A stretch of DNA of 64,000 bases, from contig NZ_CP049868.1 in assembly GCF_011303555.1 (NCBI RefSeq), forward strand, positions 744,001 to 808,000, in the 5' to 3' direction. Within the stretch, counting starts at the first letter, position 1. Each line of letters begins with the position of its first letter. The position numbers and the translations under genes are program-made. The notes beneath the pieces are model-generated. The model saw only the letters and a list, made by a program, of their open reading frames with translations. It was not told where the DNA came from and ran no database searches. The DNA comes from Pedobacter sp. HDW13. GTDB taxonomy: Bacteria > Bacteroidota > Bacteroidia > Sphingobacteriales > Sphingobacteriaceae. Of this stretch, positions 28,170 to 36,473 are shown piece after piece.

Positions 28170-28488
28170 AGAATAGAATAATGGTTCGTGCGGACACGAA
28201 CCACGGGATTAGGATAAGTAGATTTCTCCACTGCGGTCGAAATGACGGTGACCTATGGAGATCCTCCTTAAGGTTTGTCACGTTGAGCCTGTCGAAACGC
28301 CTCGCAATATTTTACGTAGGTCCTTCGACAAGCTCAGGATGACAAATCTAATAGAAAATCGTCATCTCGACTGAAGCGCAGCGAAATGCCTGCCCGTACA
28401 GGCGGGGAGAGATCTTTAATCAGCTTTCTCGGCTCGTTGCACTCCGCTCGAAATGACGATTATCTGTAGCGGCACTCCTAATTAAAAA
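28170..28488. repeat. Cluster of long hairpin repeats between convergent genes
   Basis: This 319-base gap contains no gene but several hairpins. A perfect 8-bp stem, GGTTCGTG/CACGAACC, lies at 28183-28202. TTTGTCACGTTGAGC near 28276 pairs with GCTCAGGATGACAAA near 28332. AATCGTCATCTCGA near 28360 pairs with TCGAAATGACGATT near 28448. Related sequence recurs at 33630-33690 and 55240-55328, always between convergent genes. Confidence 0.75.
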
Positions 28489-30746
28489 CTACTCATAACC
28501 ATTCTCAAAGGTCACAGTTTGCTTTGGTTTAAGCTTTATCTCAGCAATTCCATCATCACCCATTTTTACACTTCCTGCAGGTACATCTTTAGCTACATAA
28601 GTTTTAAAAGGGAGCTTAACCCGTAGCAAACCGCCTTTCTCAGCATAGATTTTTACTTTTGCAGGCACACCATTTTCTTTGGCAGCACTTACCAAAAAGG
28701 CACCTTCGGTACGTAAATCTTTAAATGAAACATTAGCCCAGCTTTGCGGCACTGCCGGGAAAACCTGTATATAACCGTTACGGCTTTGCACCAGCAACTC
28801 CTGCAGGCCTTGTGCAAAGGCAAAGTTACCTTCGAGCGTGAACGGCCGATAGGTGAAACCTGAATATTGGCCACCTTTCTGATCGCCGTTTAAATGGAAA
28901 CTGTTTGCAGAACAGAAATTACTGGCAAAGATTTCGAGTTGTTTTACCGCTTTATCTGCCTGGTAAGCCCTGGCGTACAAAGAAGCCATCCAGCTAAAAG
29001 AGTAACCGCACCAGGCTCTGGTACCCATTTCTTCAATGCGTTTTAAAGAGTTATCGATTACTGTTTTATCTTTTTCTTTATTGGCATCAAGCAAATCGAG
29101 CGGGTAAATGGCCATATATTGCGACATATGGCGGTGCGAGCTGGTTAAATTTGATCCCGGTGCAATGGTAAATCCGGTTTCGTTAATTTCGTATTCAGGC
29201 AATTGACTCAAAACAGTTAACCAGTGTTTGCGCTCGGCTTCTTTACCGTTGGCCTGGCTTACTTCGGCGGCGGCCTTAAATAAAAACTTAGCCAGCGATA
29301 AATCGAAATTGGTCCATTCTAAAAACCAGGCTTTAATGCTATTATCGTTAAACTCTGGACTGGAGCTTAACGGTAATTTACGCACACCGTCCTTTAACCG
29401 GGTAATGTTTTCTAAGAAAGTTGCGGCATCATGAATGTATGGATAGGCTCTTGTTTTCAGAAAAGCATCGTCCATACTGTATTTCCACTGCCAGTAAAAG
29501 TGCTGCGAAGCCCAGGCCCCAACGGTTGGCGAAAGCGAATACTGGATCCAGCCGCCCATAGGGTCGCCGTTTAGCGTAACCACCCCCGGCACATTCAAGC
29601 CTGCAACACCAAAATACTGTTTAGTATAGCTCAGGTTGCGGTTTCTGATTTTCCAAAGCCAATCGGTAAAGGTTGCCCTTCGGCCAGGCGGTTACCGGTG
29701 TAAGTTGGCCAGTAGCTTAACTGGGTATTGAGGTCGTTATGAAAATCGCCTTTCCACGGTGGTAAACTACCGTTATCGGCTGTCCAAACGGCCTGTAAAG
29801 TAATGGCTGGTGCGCCTTTACGGGCTACGCTACCCAATTTATACATTTCGAGGTAATATTGCTTCTGAATAACCGGATCGGGTACCGAAATGCTGGATTT
29901 ACTCCAGAAATTTTTCCACCAGGCGGTGTGTTGAGGCCAGCCTGTAGGCTCTTTAGCAGTTGCAGAAATAGCAGGCAAGCTTGCGGTTTTATCGCTGGTA
30001 ATGGTCCAAGAGCCAATAACTTTGTTCTTGCCTGTTTTTTGCCATTGCACCAGTACTTCAAAATAATGGCCATCGTAGGTAGGTTGATGATAACGTACGC
30101 TATTGGCGGTGTTTACAACCGTGCCCTTTCCGTAACCCAGTTTTTGCAAACCTACACCAGCATGGCTGTTATCGCCTTTCTCGGTTTGGTTATTGCTGTA
30201 ATTGTGTACAATCAGGGCTGGCAACAAATCGGTAGCTTTTAAGTCGCTGAAACTGAAATAGCCACGTTGTTCGGTAGCATGAATGTAACAGTTAAATACG
30301 GTTCCGTTATCGAATTTAATGGTATTTAAAGCGGTTTCGATATCGAGATCGTTGGCTACCACTTTACCCAGTTTAGCCAGATCAAACTCCATAGCGGCAG
30401 CAGGCAGTTTAGTTGGGAACGGGCTCCTATCGTAAGGTTCATCGCCCAGTTTTTGTACGGCAGCATAATTGTTTTTATGTACCTGCTCTTCAACCCATTT
30501 GAAGTTGAATTTAGAAATGTCCATCGCTTTGCGCTCGTCCCATAAATCGGCACGATCTAAAGAAAGGCGAAGTTTATTGTTCTTCTCCCATATTAATACA
30601 CCAAGCATACCGTTACCGAGTGGCATGGCTTCATCCCACTTATCGGCAAGTTTAGGAAAGGAAAGATTGTAAGGTTTTAACCTTTGTGCGTAACCTGCAA
30701 AAGAAAAGCAGATAAGCAGTAAGAGGATAGTGACTTTAGTTTTCAT
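28489..30746 (-). pseudogene. GH95-type alpha-L-fucosidase/galactosidase, frameshifted
   Basis: Two consecutive frames encode one GH95 protein of about 752 residues. The first half (from 30746) has a signal peptide ending GYAQ, the family start AMPLGNGMLGVLIW and the catalytic-domain entry WKGDFHNDLNTQLSYWP. It then leaves frame after EGQP. The second half resumes with DWLWKIRNRNLSYTKQYFG and GLNVPGV, which is read in the other frame before any start codon, and contains the family segment LSSSPEFND. One extra T in the short T-run at 29668-29670 (coding strand TTT) would join them as GQPFTDWLWK. It is either a sequencing deletion or a recent inactivation. If intact it would remove alpha-1,2-linked fucose or galactose, and could cooperate with the GH29 of the PUL. 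Confidence 0.9.
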
Positions 30747-30839
30747 TTGGTTCTTTTAGAAATGATTAGCATTTGTGTTTACTGTATCAATTTCTAAAAT
30801 ACCGATATTTAATTATAATAGAATAGCCTAAAAATTACG

Positions 30840-30849
30840 CAAACGTTTG
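30840..30849. promoter_or_regulatory. Palindrome CAAACGTTTG upstream of GH95
   Basis: A perfect 10-bp palindrome with a central CG, about 95 bases upstream of the GH95 start. LacI-family repressors bind sites of this type. The octamer AAACGTTT recurs upstream of the Gfo/Idh gene at 38035-38042. Regulator unknown. Confidence 0.35.
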
Positions 30850-30885
30850 ACGGCTAATATAAAATAGATTTTTGCGAAAAAAAGA

Positions 30886-31908
30886 TCAATGTACAATCTT
30901 AAAAACGAGTTCTTTTAACAATTCGCCATCATCAACATTACCGGTACTGTCTAATCCTTTGCTTTTTAAATCGTACTCGCGCAGCAGGCTTATCACCTGA
31001 AAAACCTTACCGGTATTATAGTTTCGGGCAGCTACCTCATAATCTTTGATAAAAAAGGGAGGTACACCCAATGCTGATGCCGCATCGGCCTTATTGGGTA
31101 CGTAATGATATTTTAATAGCTTGGTAAAATAACCACCTAAATTGGCCAGTACCATAACCGTAGGATTTGCTTTGGGGTTGCTGCCGAAATAATTGATGAT
31201 CTTATTGCACTTCAGCACATCGCGCATAGCCAGCGCTTTCTGTAACTCGAAAACGTTATACTCTTTACTGATACCGATATTTTTTTGTACCAGATCGGTA
31301 TTGATGGTTTGATCTTTAGGCACATTGAGCATCAGTTTTTCGATCTCATTGGCGATTTTAGATAAATCTGTACCCAAATACTCAGCCATTAAGGCCGATG
31401 CCTGCTGATCGATTTTATACCCTTTTTCTTTAATGAAATCTTCAATCCAGGGTACCAGTTTATAATCGCGTACGGGGTCTGACTGAAAGATCAGGCCGCT
31501 TTTGCTAATGGCTTTATAAATCTTTTTACGCTTATCGAAATTGGCGTATTTGAAAGCCAGCACTAAAATGGTACTGGGTAAAGGCTTTTCGAAATAATTG
31601 AGCACAAATTCGCCCTCTTTGCTGCCACCATCTTCTTTGCCCCATTTTAAATCCTGCGCTTCTTTTACAATGACCACCTGATAGTCTGACATCATGGGGT
31701 AACGCTTCGCTGCACCTAAAACCGTAGCCATATCGGTATCTTTTCCGTACAGCACCGTTTGGTTAAAACCCTTTTCGGCATCGTTTAACAGCTTATCTTC
31801 GATATAATCGGTTACCTGATCGATATAGTATGATTCTTCACCATGCAGTAAATACACGGGTTTAAATTTTCGGGCTTTAATATCTTTGATAATTTCGGCA
31901 GCTGTCAT
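30886..31908 (-). CDS. holA: DNA polymerase III subunit delta
   Basis: Clamp-loader subunit of 340 residues that opens the sliding clamp during replication. The N-terminal domain shows the family start KPVYLLHGEESYYIDQ, then VLVLAFKYANFDKRKKIYK in the AAA-like region. The middle shows YLGTDLSKIANEIEKLML, and the C-terminal helical domain KSKGLDSTGNVDDGELLKELVF. Length and order fit HolA of Bacteroidota. It is transcribed alone on the minus strand, divergent from the FGE-like gene, and the start at 31908 gives the standard N-terminus. Confidence 0.93.
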   Translation of the reverse strand: MTAAEIIKDIKARKFKPVYLLHGEESYYIDQVTDYIEDKLLNDAEKGFNQTVLYGKDTDMATVLGAAKRYPMMSDYQVVIVKEAQDLKWGKEDGGSKEGEFVLNYFEKPLPSTILVLAFKYANFDKRKKIYKAISKSGLIFQSDPVRDYKLVPWIEDFIKEKGYKIDQQASALMAEYLGTDLSKIANEIEKLMLNVPKDQTINTDLVQKNIGISKEYNVFELQKALAMRDVLKCNKIINYFGSNPKANPTVMVLANLGGYFTKLLKYHYVPNKADAASALGVPPFFIKDYEVAARNYNTGKVFQVISLLREYDLKSKGLDSTGNVDDGELLKELVFKIVH

Positions 31909-31957
31909 GGCCTGTAAAATTACGATTTAGGTTGAACGATTAAAGAAATTAACTGAT

Positions 31958-31984
31958 TTGTTTATGCACATAATATTAACTTTG
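31958..31984 (+). promoter_or_regulatory. Bacteroidota-type promoter for the FGE-like gene
   Basis: TTG (31958-31960) and TAACTTTG (31977-31984) match the -33 and -7 elements with a 16-base spacer. The -7 box lies 32 bases before the ATG at 32017. Confidence 0.5.
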
Positions 31985-32016
31985 GGATTTATAAACAGAT
32001 CAGCTACAGAAAAACA

Positions 32017-32697
32017 ATGGTGCACGATACAAACCTTTTACCTATTGCCATGGTAGAAATACCTGCAGGCGAAATTGTGCTGAGAGACGACAGGATTAAG
32101 CAAAGCTGGACTGTTGAGATGAAACCTTTTTACTTAGCGAAATACGCGGTAACACAAGCGCTTTATTTTGAAATAACCGGCAACAGGCCGGCTACATTTA
32201 CCGGAGATAACCATCCGGTAGAAACCATAAGCTGGCGCGATGCAGTATTATTTTGCAATGTCTTATCTGAAAAAAATGATTTAAACCCTTGTTATATTTT
32301 TGACCGGGAAGCCGACGAAGTGCTGTTTAAACCAACCGCCAATGGCTTTAGATTGCCCACAGAAGCCGAATGGGAATACGCCTGTAAAGCAGGTACCAAC
32401 GGCATCAGGTATGGCGAACTTGACCACATTGCCTGGTATAAACAAAACTCCGGAAAAACTACCCAACAGGTGGGCCTCAAAACGCCCAATGCCTGGGGCT
32501 TGTATGATATGCTAGGCAATGTTTGGGAATGGTGCACTGATATTTACGATGAAAGCGTGTACGGCTCTTACCGCATTATCCGTGGTGGTGGCTGGAGCGA
32601 TGAGGAAAGGGGTTGTATGGCCACTAACCGCCGGCGCAGCCATCCCAAATCATTTAAAATAGAAGATTTGGGTTTCAGGCTGGCGAGGAATATGTAA
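32017..32697 (+). CDS. FGE-sulfatase domain protein (SUMF1/PvdO family)
   Basis: A 226-residue protein made of one formylglycine-generating-enzyme-like domain: AVTQALYFEITG, RLPTEAEWEYACKAG, NAWGLYDMLGNVWEWC and IIRGGGW...DLGFRLAR. True FGE enzymes carry two Cys in the segment after RGG. Here the first is replaced by an acidic residue and only the second remains (GCMATNRRR). It has no signal peptide. It may therefore not be the sulfatase-maturing enzyme and could be a related protein-modifying or non-catalytic member. It is separated from the PUL sulfatase by more than 20 kb. Confidence 0.85.
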   Translation: MVHDTNLLPIAMVEIPAGEIVLRDDRIKQSWTVEMKPFYLAKYAVTQALYFEITGNRPATFTGDNHPVETISWRDAVLFCNVLSEKNDLNPCYIFDREADEVLFKPTANGFRLPTEAEWEYACKAGTNGIRYGELDHIAWYKQNSGKTTQQVGLKTPNAWGLYDMLGNVWEWCTDIYDESVYGSYRIIRGGGWSDEERGCMATNRRRSHPKSFKIEDLGFRLARNM

Positions 32698-32733
32698 ATC
32701 GTAAATGACTTAAAAGCCATAACTTTGAAGTAA

Positions 32734-33081
32734 ATGGATCAGGATACGGCAAAATACATTGTGACTTATTTTTCCAAGTGCTTAACTGCAGAGGAGAGGT
32801 TGGCGATTCGACACACCCATTCTCTGATTAAACTTGGATTAGATACTGACCCTGCCATAACACCCAGTGCACTAAATATTTATAAAAAAGCTGGCTGGCT
32901 TACTGAGAATAAAAGCATATTAAACTTACTAAAAGATGGCTACGATTCTTTTGAGATAAGGGTAGCTAAAAGAATTTTAAACCAGGAAAAGATATTTTTA
33001 AACAATTGTCCCGATTGTGGTAAACTAGCGAGAACACCCTCAGCTAAGCAATGTAGATTTTGTGCACACCGTTGGTCTTAA
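32734..33081 (+). CDS. Small zinc-ribbon protein, function unknown
   Basis: A 115-residue protein. The N-terminal two thirds are predicted helical with no recognisable domain. The C-terminus is a zinc ribbon, CPDCGKLARTPSAKQCRFC, with four Cys in two CxxC pairs. It starts 36 bases after the FGE-like gene and ends directly before the HsdR-N-like gene, so the three may form an operon. I do not recognise a named family. Confidence 0.75.
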   Translation: MDQDTAKYIVTYFSKCLTAEERLAIRHTHSLIKLGLDTDPAITPSALNIYKKAGWLTENKSILNLLKDGYDSFEIRVAKRILNQEKIFLNNCPDCGKLARTPSAKQCRFCAHRWS

Positions 33082-33098
33082 ATGCAAAAAAACTGAAA

Positions 33099-33569
33099 TT
33101 GAAAACTGAAATTTTTACCCCTACCCCACTAAACCTTCCGCCTTATCCTTTTAAGATTACGAGAAAGGATAATGTGGTTTTTATTTTCGATGAGCTGAGG
33201 AAAAAGCACCTGGTGCTAACGCCCGAAGAATGGGTGCGCCAGCATTTTATACAAAACCTTATTTCATCAAAGAAATTTCCGCGTACACTGATCCAGATTG
33301 AGGGTGGTTTGGTACTTAACCAGTTGCAAAAACGGAGCGATATTTTAGTATACAACACGGCAGGCGAAAAACTGATGCTGATTGAATGCAAAGCACCGAA
33401 AGTAAAAATTACACAATCGGTTTTTGATCAGGCTGCGCGGTATAATTCGATTCACCAGGCCAGGTGGATTGTACTAACCAACGGCTTGCAGCATGTTTAT
33501 GCAAAGATGGATCTGGAGAAAGGCAGCTTTAACTTTGCGGAGGAAATGCCGGAATATTTGGGTTTATAA
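33099..33569 (+). CDS. HsdR N-terminal-like (restriction endonuclease-fold) protein
   Basis: A stand-alone protein of about 157 residues resembling the N-terminal nuclease-like domain of type I restriction R subunits: LTPEEWVRQHFIQNL, then SDILVYN with the acidic residue, IECKAPKVKIT (ExK) and VLTNG. The Asp and E-x-K positions fit the PD-(D/E)xK nuclease fold. No methylase, specificity or helicase gene is nearby, so it is not a restriction system. The start is unclear: the frame has only TTG starts (33060 or 33099). An ATG at 33082, immediately after the upstream stop, would be in frame if the A7 run at 33086-33092 had one more A, giving MQKKLKLKTEIF. Confidence 0.75.
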   Translation: MKTEIFTPTPLNLPPYPFKITRKDNVVFIFDELRKKHLVLTPEEWVRQHFIQNLISSKKFPRTLIQIEGGLVLNQLQKRSDILVYNTAGEKLMLIECKAPKVKITQSVFDQAARYNSIHQARWIVLTNGLQHVYAKMDLEKGSFNFAEEMPEYLGL

Positions 33570-33573
33570 TTTT

Positions 33574-33688
33574 AGCCACGGAAGGCACGGATAACACGGA
33601 AGGCGCAGAAAGCACAATACTGCAATCGTCATTTCGAGCGGACCCGATAGCTATCAGATCCGGCGTAGTGGATCATCTAAACGGAGCG
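33574..33688. repeat. Dispersed repeat between convergent genes
   Basis: The gap begins with short degenerate CACGGAAGGC/CACGGATAAC units (33577-33617) and continues with AATCGTCATTTCGAGCGG (from about 33627). The latter matches the arm of the hairpin repeats at 28360-28460 and 55240-55328. It also contains the small palindrome GATAGCTATC (33648-33657). Confidence 0.6.
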
Positions 33689-34882
33689 CTAAACACTATA
33701 CGTTGATTTCCAAACCTGTTTTTCGCCAGTATAAATAGCCTCATTACACATCCCCACACATATGGCAGCCTGTGTACCGGTATTGATATTAGAAGCGGGT
33801 TCTTTGCCAGTGGTTATCGATTTGTAGAATTCATCGAGTGCATAATTGGTCCCATCGATGGTTGGCTTATCTAAAATCGGGATGCCCCCATCTTTATTTA
33901 TCACAATTTTAGTTGCACCCGTTACCCCATCTACAATACCCAGTTCTTTTTTGGCAATTTCTTCGGGATAGAATAAACCAGTATTGGTAAGTAGTGAAAC
34001 TGAACCTTTTGTACCTTTTATTTTAAACAGGTAACCATCGTGTGCATTGCCGCAGGTGGCGCCAAAGTTACCAATCATGCCTTTTTCGTTATAACGGAGA
34101 ATGGCTTGAATATTATCGTAAGTTTCTCGGCCATCTTTAAAAACATCAATACCACCCGAGCCCATAATCTCGTCGGGCTGTGTTTCGAAAGCCCAGTTAA
34201 TAAAATCAATCTGGTGCGAAAGTAATTCGGCAGCTAATCCACCCGAATACTCTTTGTACATGCGCCAGTTAATTTTTCTTTCTAAAGCCGGATCGGGCAC
34301 TGCCCTGCGCCAGTTACCATTGCGGTCCCAACGACAATCGATTTGAGTAACCTTACCCAAATAGCCGCTCTGAATCATATCTTTCACCTTAAAGTACAGA
34401 GGCGAATAACGGTATTGGTAACCTACCTGAAAAACCTGCTTGGGATGTTGCTTAACCAGCTTCTTGAGCGCCAGGGCCTGCTCAATATTGTAAGTCATGG
34501 TTTTTTCTACGTACACATGTTTTCCGGCAAGCACAGCATCTTTTGCAATTTTGAAATGCTCGCTTAGTGGTGTTGCAATAAAAACGGCATCTATACTTTT
34601 ATCATCTAAAACCTTGTGGTAATCTTTTATAGCCTTTGCATTAGCCGGAACGTACTTTTCGGTTTCTTTAAGCCTAAAATCGAGCAGATCGCAATAGGCT
34701 ACAATTTTATATTTTGCAGGCATCGATTTAATTACCGATAACACACCTTTGCCCCTGTCGCCGCAGCCAATCATGGCCACATTGATAACCTGATCAGCAT
34801 ATAAATCAGCAAAAACCTGATTACCAACCAATAAACCAGAGCCCAATAACGTGGTATGTTTAACAAAAGATCGACGATGCAT
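33689..34882 (-). CDS. Tat-exported Gfo/Idh/MocA family oxidoreductase
   Basis: A 397-residue NAD(P)-dependent oxidoreductase of sugars or inositols, probably periplasmic. The N-terminal twin-arginine signal is HRRSFVK followed by a hydrophobic stretch. The Rossmann domain has MIGCGDRGKGVL and the family motif YVEKTMTYN with the conserved Lys. The second domain has SGGLAAELLSHQIDFINWA, with the active-site His, and ends FYKSITTGKEP. It is transcribed toward the repeat region at 33574-33688. It resembles the second Gfo/Idh gene at 36474-37829 in plan but not closely in sequence. Substrate unknown, and its neighbours point to keto-sugar chemistry. Confidence 0.88.
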   Translation of the reverse strand: MHRRSFVKHTTLLGSGLLVGNQVFADLYADQVINVAMIGCGDRGKGVLSVIKSMPAKYKIVAYCDLLDFRLKETEKYVPANAKAIKDYHKVLDDKSIDAVFIATPLSEHFKIAKDAVLAGKHVYVEKTMTYNIEQALALKKLVKQHPKQVFQVGYQYRYSPLYFKVKDMIQSGYLGKVTQIDCRWDRNGNWRRAVPDPALERKINWRMYKEYSGGLAAELLSHQIDFINWAFETQPDEIMGSGGIDVFKDGRETYDNIQAILRYNEKGMIGNFGATCGNAHDGYLFKIKGTKGSVSLLTNTGLFYPEEIAKKELGIVDGVTGATKIVINKDGGIPILDKPTIDGTNYALDEFYKSITTGKEPASNINTGTQAAICVGMCNEAIYTGEKQVWKSTYSV

Positions 34883-35022
34883 GATATAAATTGTATTTTA
34901 TTTTAAAAATTATGTTTTAAAGGTAGTAAAAAGTGAATAGGCAATGCCCGAGCTCTCTAATTTTTTACATGCAAACCAAAGGCTTTAAGAGGTTTTAAAC
35001 CAAAATGCCATGATGCATAAAT

Positions 35023-35057
35023 GCGAAGTACAAAGTAATTGATACCCTGTACTTCGC
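35023..35057. terminator. Perfect inverted repeat after the DUF1080 gene
   Basis: GCGAAGTACA (35023-35032) and TGTACTTCGC (35048-35057) are perfectly complementary with a 15-base loop, 33 bases past the DUF1080 stop. No T-run follows on the minus strand, so termination is likely but not certain. Confidence 0.5.
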
Positions 35058-35089
35058 AGTAGTTTTTTAGATTGATTTGAGTTAAGACC

Positions 35090-36457
35090 TTATTTTAAGG
35101 TTTTTATTTTGATGGTCCTGAAATCTACTTTATTGCCATGATCTTGTAGCAGGATGTGGCCTTTTGGCGCTTCACCAAAGTTTTTCCAGTCTTTATATTT
35201 GCTAATGGCTACCAGTTTTTTAAACTCTTCTGAGCCACGTGTATATTCTAAAACTTTAACTCCGTTTAAATAGTGTTCTACTTTGTTATTAGGGTACACC
35301 ACCAAACGGCCGTTGTTCCAGCTACCTATAGGACGTAAATATCTTGATTCTTTTTTAGCGGTCATTAAATCGTATAACGAGGCTAAAGTGCGGTTTCCAT
35401 CGCGACCTAATTTAGCATCCGGGTGCAGTACATCATCCAGCACCTGGTATTCTAAACCAATTGCCGAACCTGTATTTTTCTCGCTTAAGGTAACAAAGTA
35501 TTTAACACCGCTGTTGGCACCGGGAGTAAGTTTAAACTCAAACGACATATCAAAAGCAGCATATTCTTCTTTGGTTACAATATCGCCACCATTGGTAGAT
35601 TCGGCACCGCCTGAAGGTTCAACACTGATTGTACCATTGGCAATTTTCCATCCTTTTTCAGGAAATGCAGTTTTATAAGCGCCAATCCAGCCAGCATTGG
35701 TTTTGCCATCAAAAAGCAATTTGTAACCATTAGCTTTCTCGAAAGGTGATAAAGTATTTGGTGTTAAGTTTACCACGTAAAATCCTTTTGGAAAAGCTTT
35801 GGCTTTAAGGCCTTCTGTTTGGATATTGATGTTTTTGAAATAAACTTTCTTACCATCGTTTTCGGTGTTGTTGCCAATACCGTGTACCTGCAAACCAATA
35901 AAGCCCGACTGATCTAAAGTATCGATTACATAGGCTACCGGCTGTCCGTTTAGCCAGGTTTTGGTTTCGTTACCAATACATTCTATCCTGTAGTGGTTAA
36001 ACTCGTTCTTTTTATACAAAGATCTTGCTGATGGGTTTAATTCTAAAGGGTATAACCAGCTTCTTCTGGCTTCATCGTAAATACCACCACTCCAGGCCCT
36101 TGCAGATGGATCTATTTCTACCTGACGGCCAAAAACCATCCCTCTGCCGTTATTGGCTTCCTGTTTAATGTGGCTACGGGTTTGAATACCAGAGTTGGTG
36201 CTTTCGCCCTCGAGTTTTACATCCAGTTCTAAAATAAAATTGCCGTATTCTTTTTCGGTAATCAGAAATGAGTTAGGTGTTCCTTTGGTCATGGCACCTA
36301 CAATCATTCCGTCTTCAACTTTGTATGGGGCTACACCTGCCACCGATTTCCAGCCGGTTAGGGTTTTGCCATCAAACAGGGGTTTGGCTTTTTGGGCTGC
36401 CGCCGATAAACTAATTAGAGAAAAAGCAAGAATGCTATACTTTTTAATTTTTGACAT
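35090..36457 (-). CDS. Secreted protein with two DUF1080 (3-keto-glycoside hydrolase-type) domains
   Basis: A 455-residue exported protein (signal peptide ending AAAQ) with a tandem duplication of the DUF1080 concanavalin-like fold. Domain 1 begins KPLFDGKTLTGWKSV and domain 2 KLLFDGKTNAGWIGA. Both carry the expected body motifs (NSGIQTRSH in the first, NSGVKYFV in the second, and NGRLVVYPNNKVEHYLNG). Members of this family cleave 3-keto-glycosides. It starts 16 bases after the Gfo/Idh gene upstream, so the pair is co-transcribed. I infer that the oxidoreductase makes the 3-keto sugar that this protein cleaves. The duplication is unusual, and one copy may only bind sugar. Confidence 0.88.
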   Translation of the reverse strand: MSKIKKYSILAFSLISLSAAAQKAKPLFDGKTLTGWKSVAGVAPYKVEDGMIVGAMTKGTPNSFLITEKEYGNFILELDVKLEGESTNSGIQTRSHIKQEANNGRGMVFGRQVEIDPSARAWSGGIYDEARRSWLYPLELNPSARSLYKKNEFNHYRIECIGNETKTWLNGQPVAYVIDTLDQSGFIGLQVHGIGNNTENDGKKVYFKNINIQTEGLKAKAFPKGFYVVNLTPNTLSPFEKANGYKLLFDGKTNAGWIGAYKTAFPEKGWKIANGTISVEPSGGAESTNGGDIVTKEEYAAFDMSFEFKLTPGANSGVKYFVTLSEKNTGSAIGLEYQVLDDVLHPDAKLGRDGNRTLASLYDLMTAKKESRYLRPIGSWNNGRLVVYPNNKVEHYLNGVKVLEYTRGSEEFKKLVAISKYKDWKNFGEAPKGHILLQDHGNKVDFRTIKIKTLK

Positions 36458-36473
36458 GATTGGTTTTGGATAA

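Noticed and set aside
33060-33569. Type I restriction-modification system
   Set aside because: Only the nuclease-like N-terminal domain is present; no methylase, specificity or helicase gene nearby.
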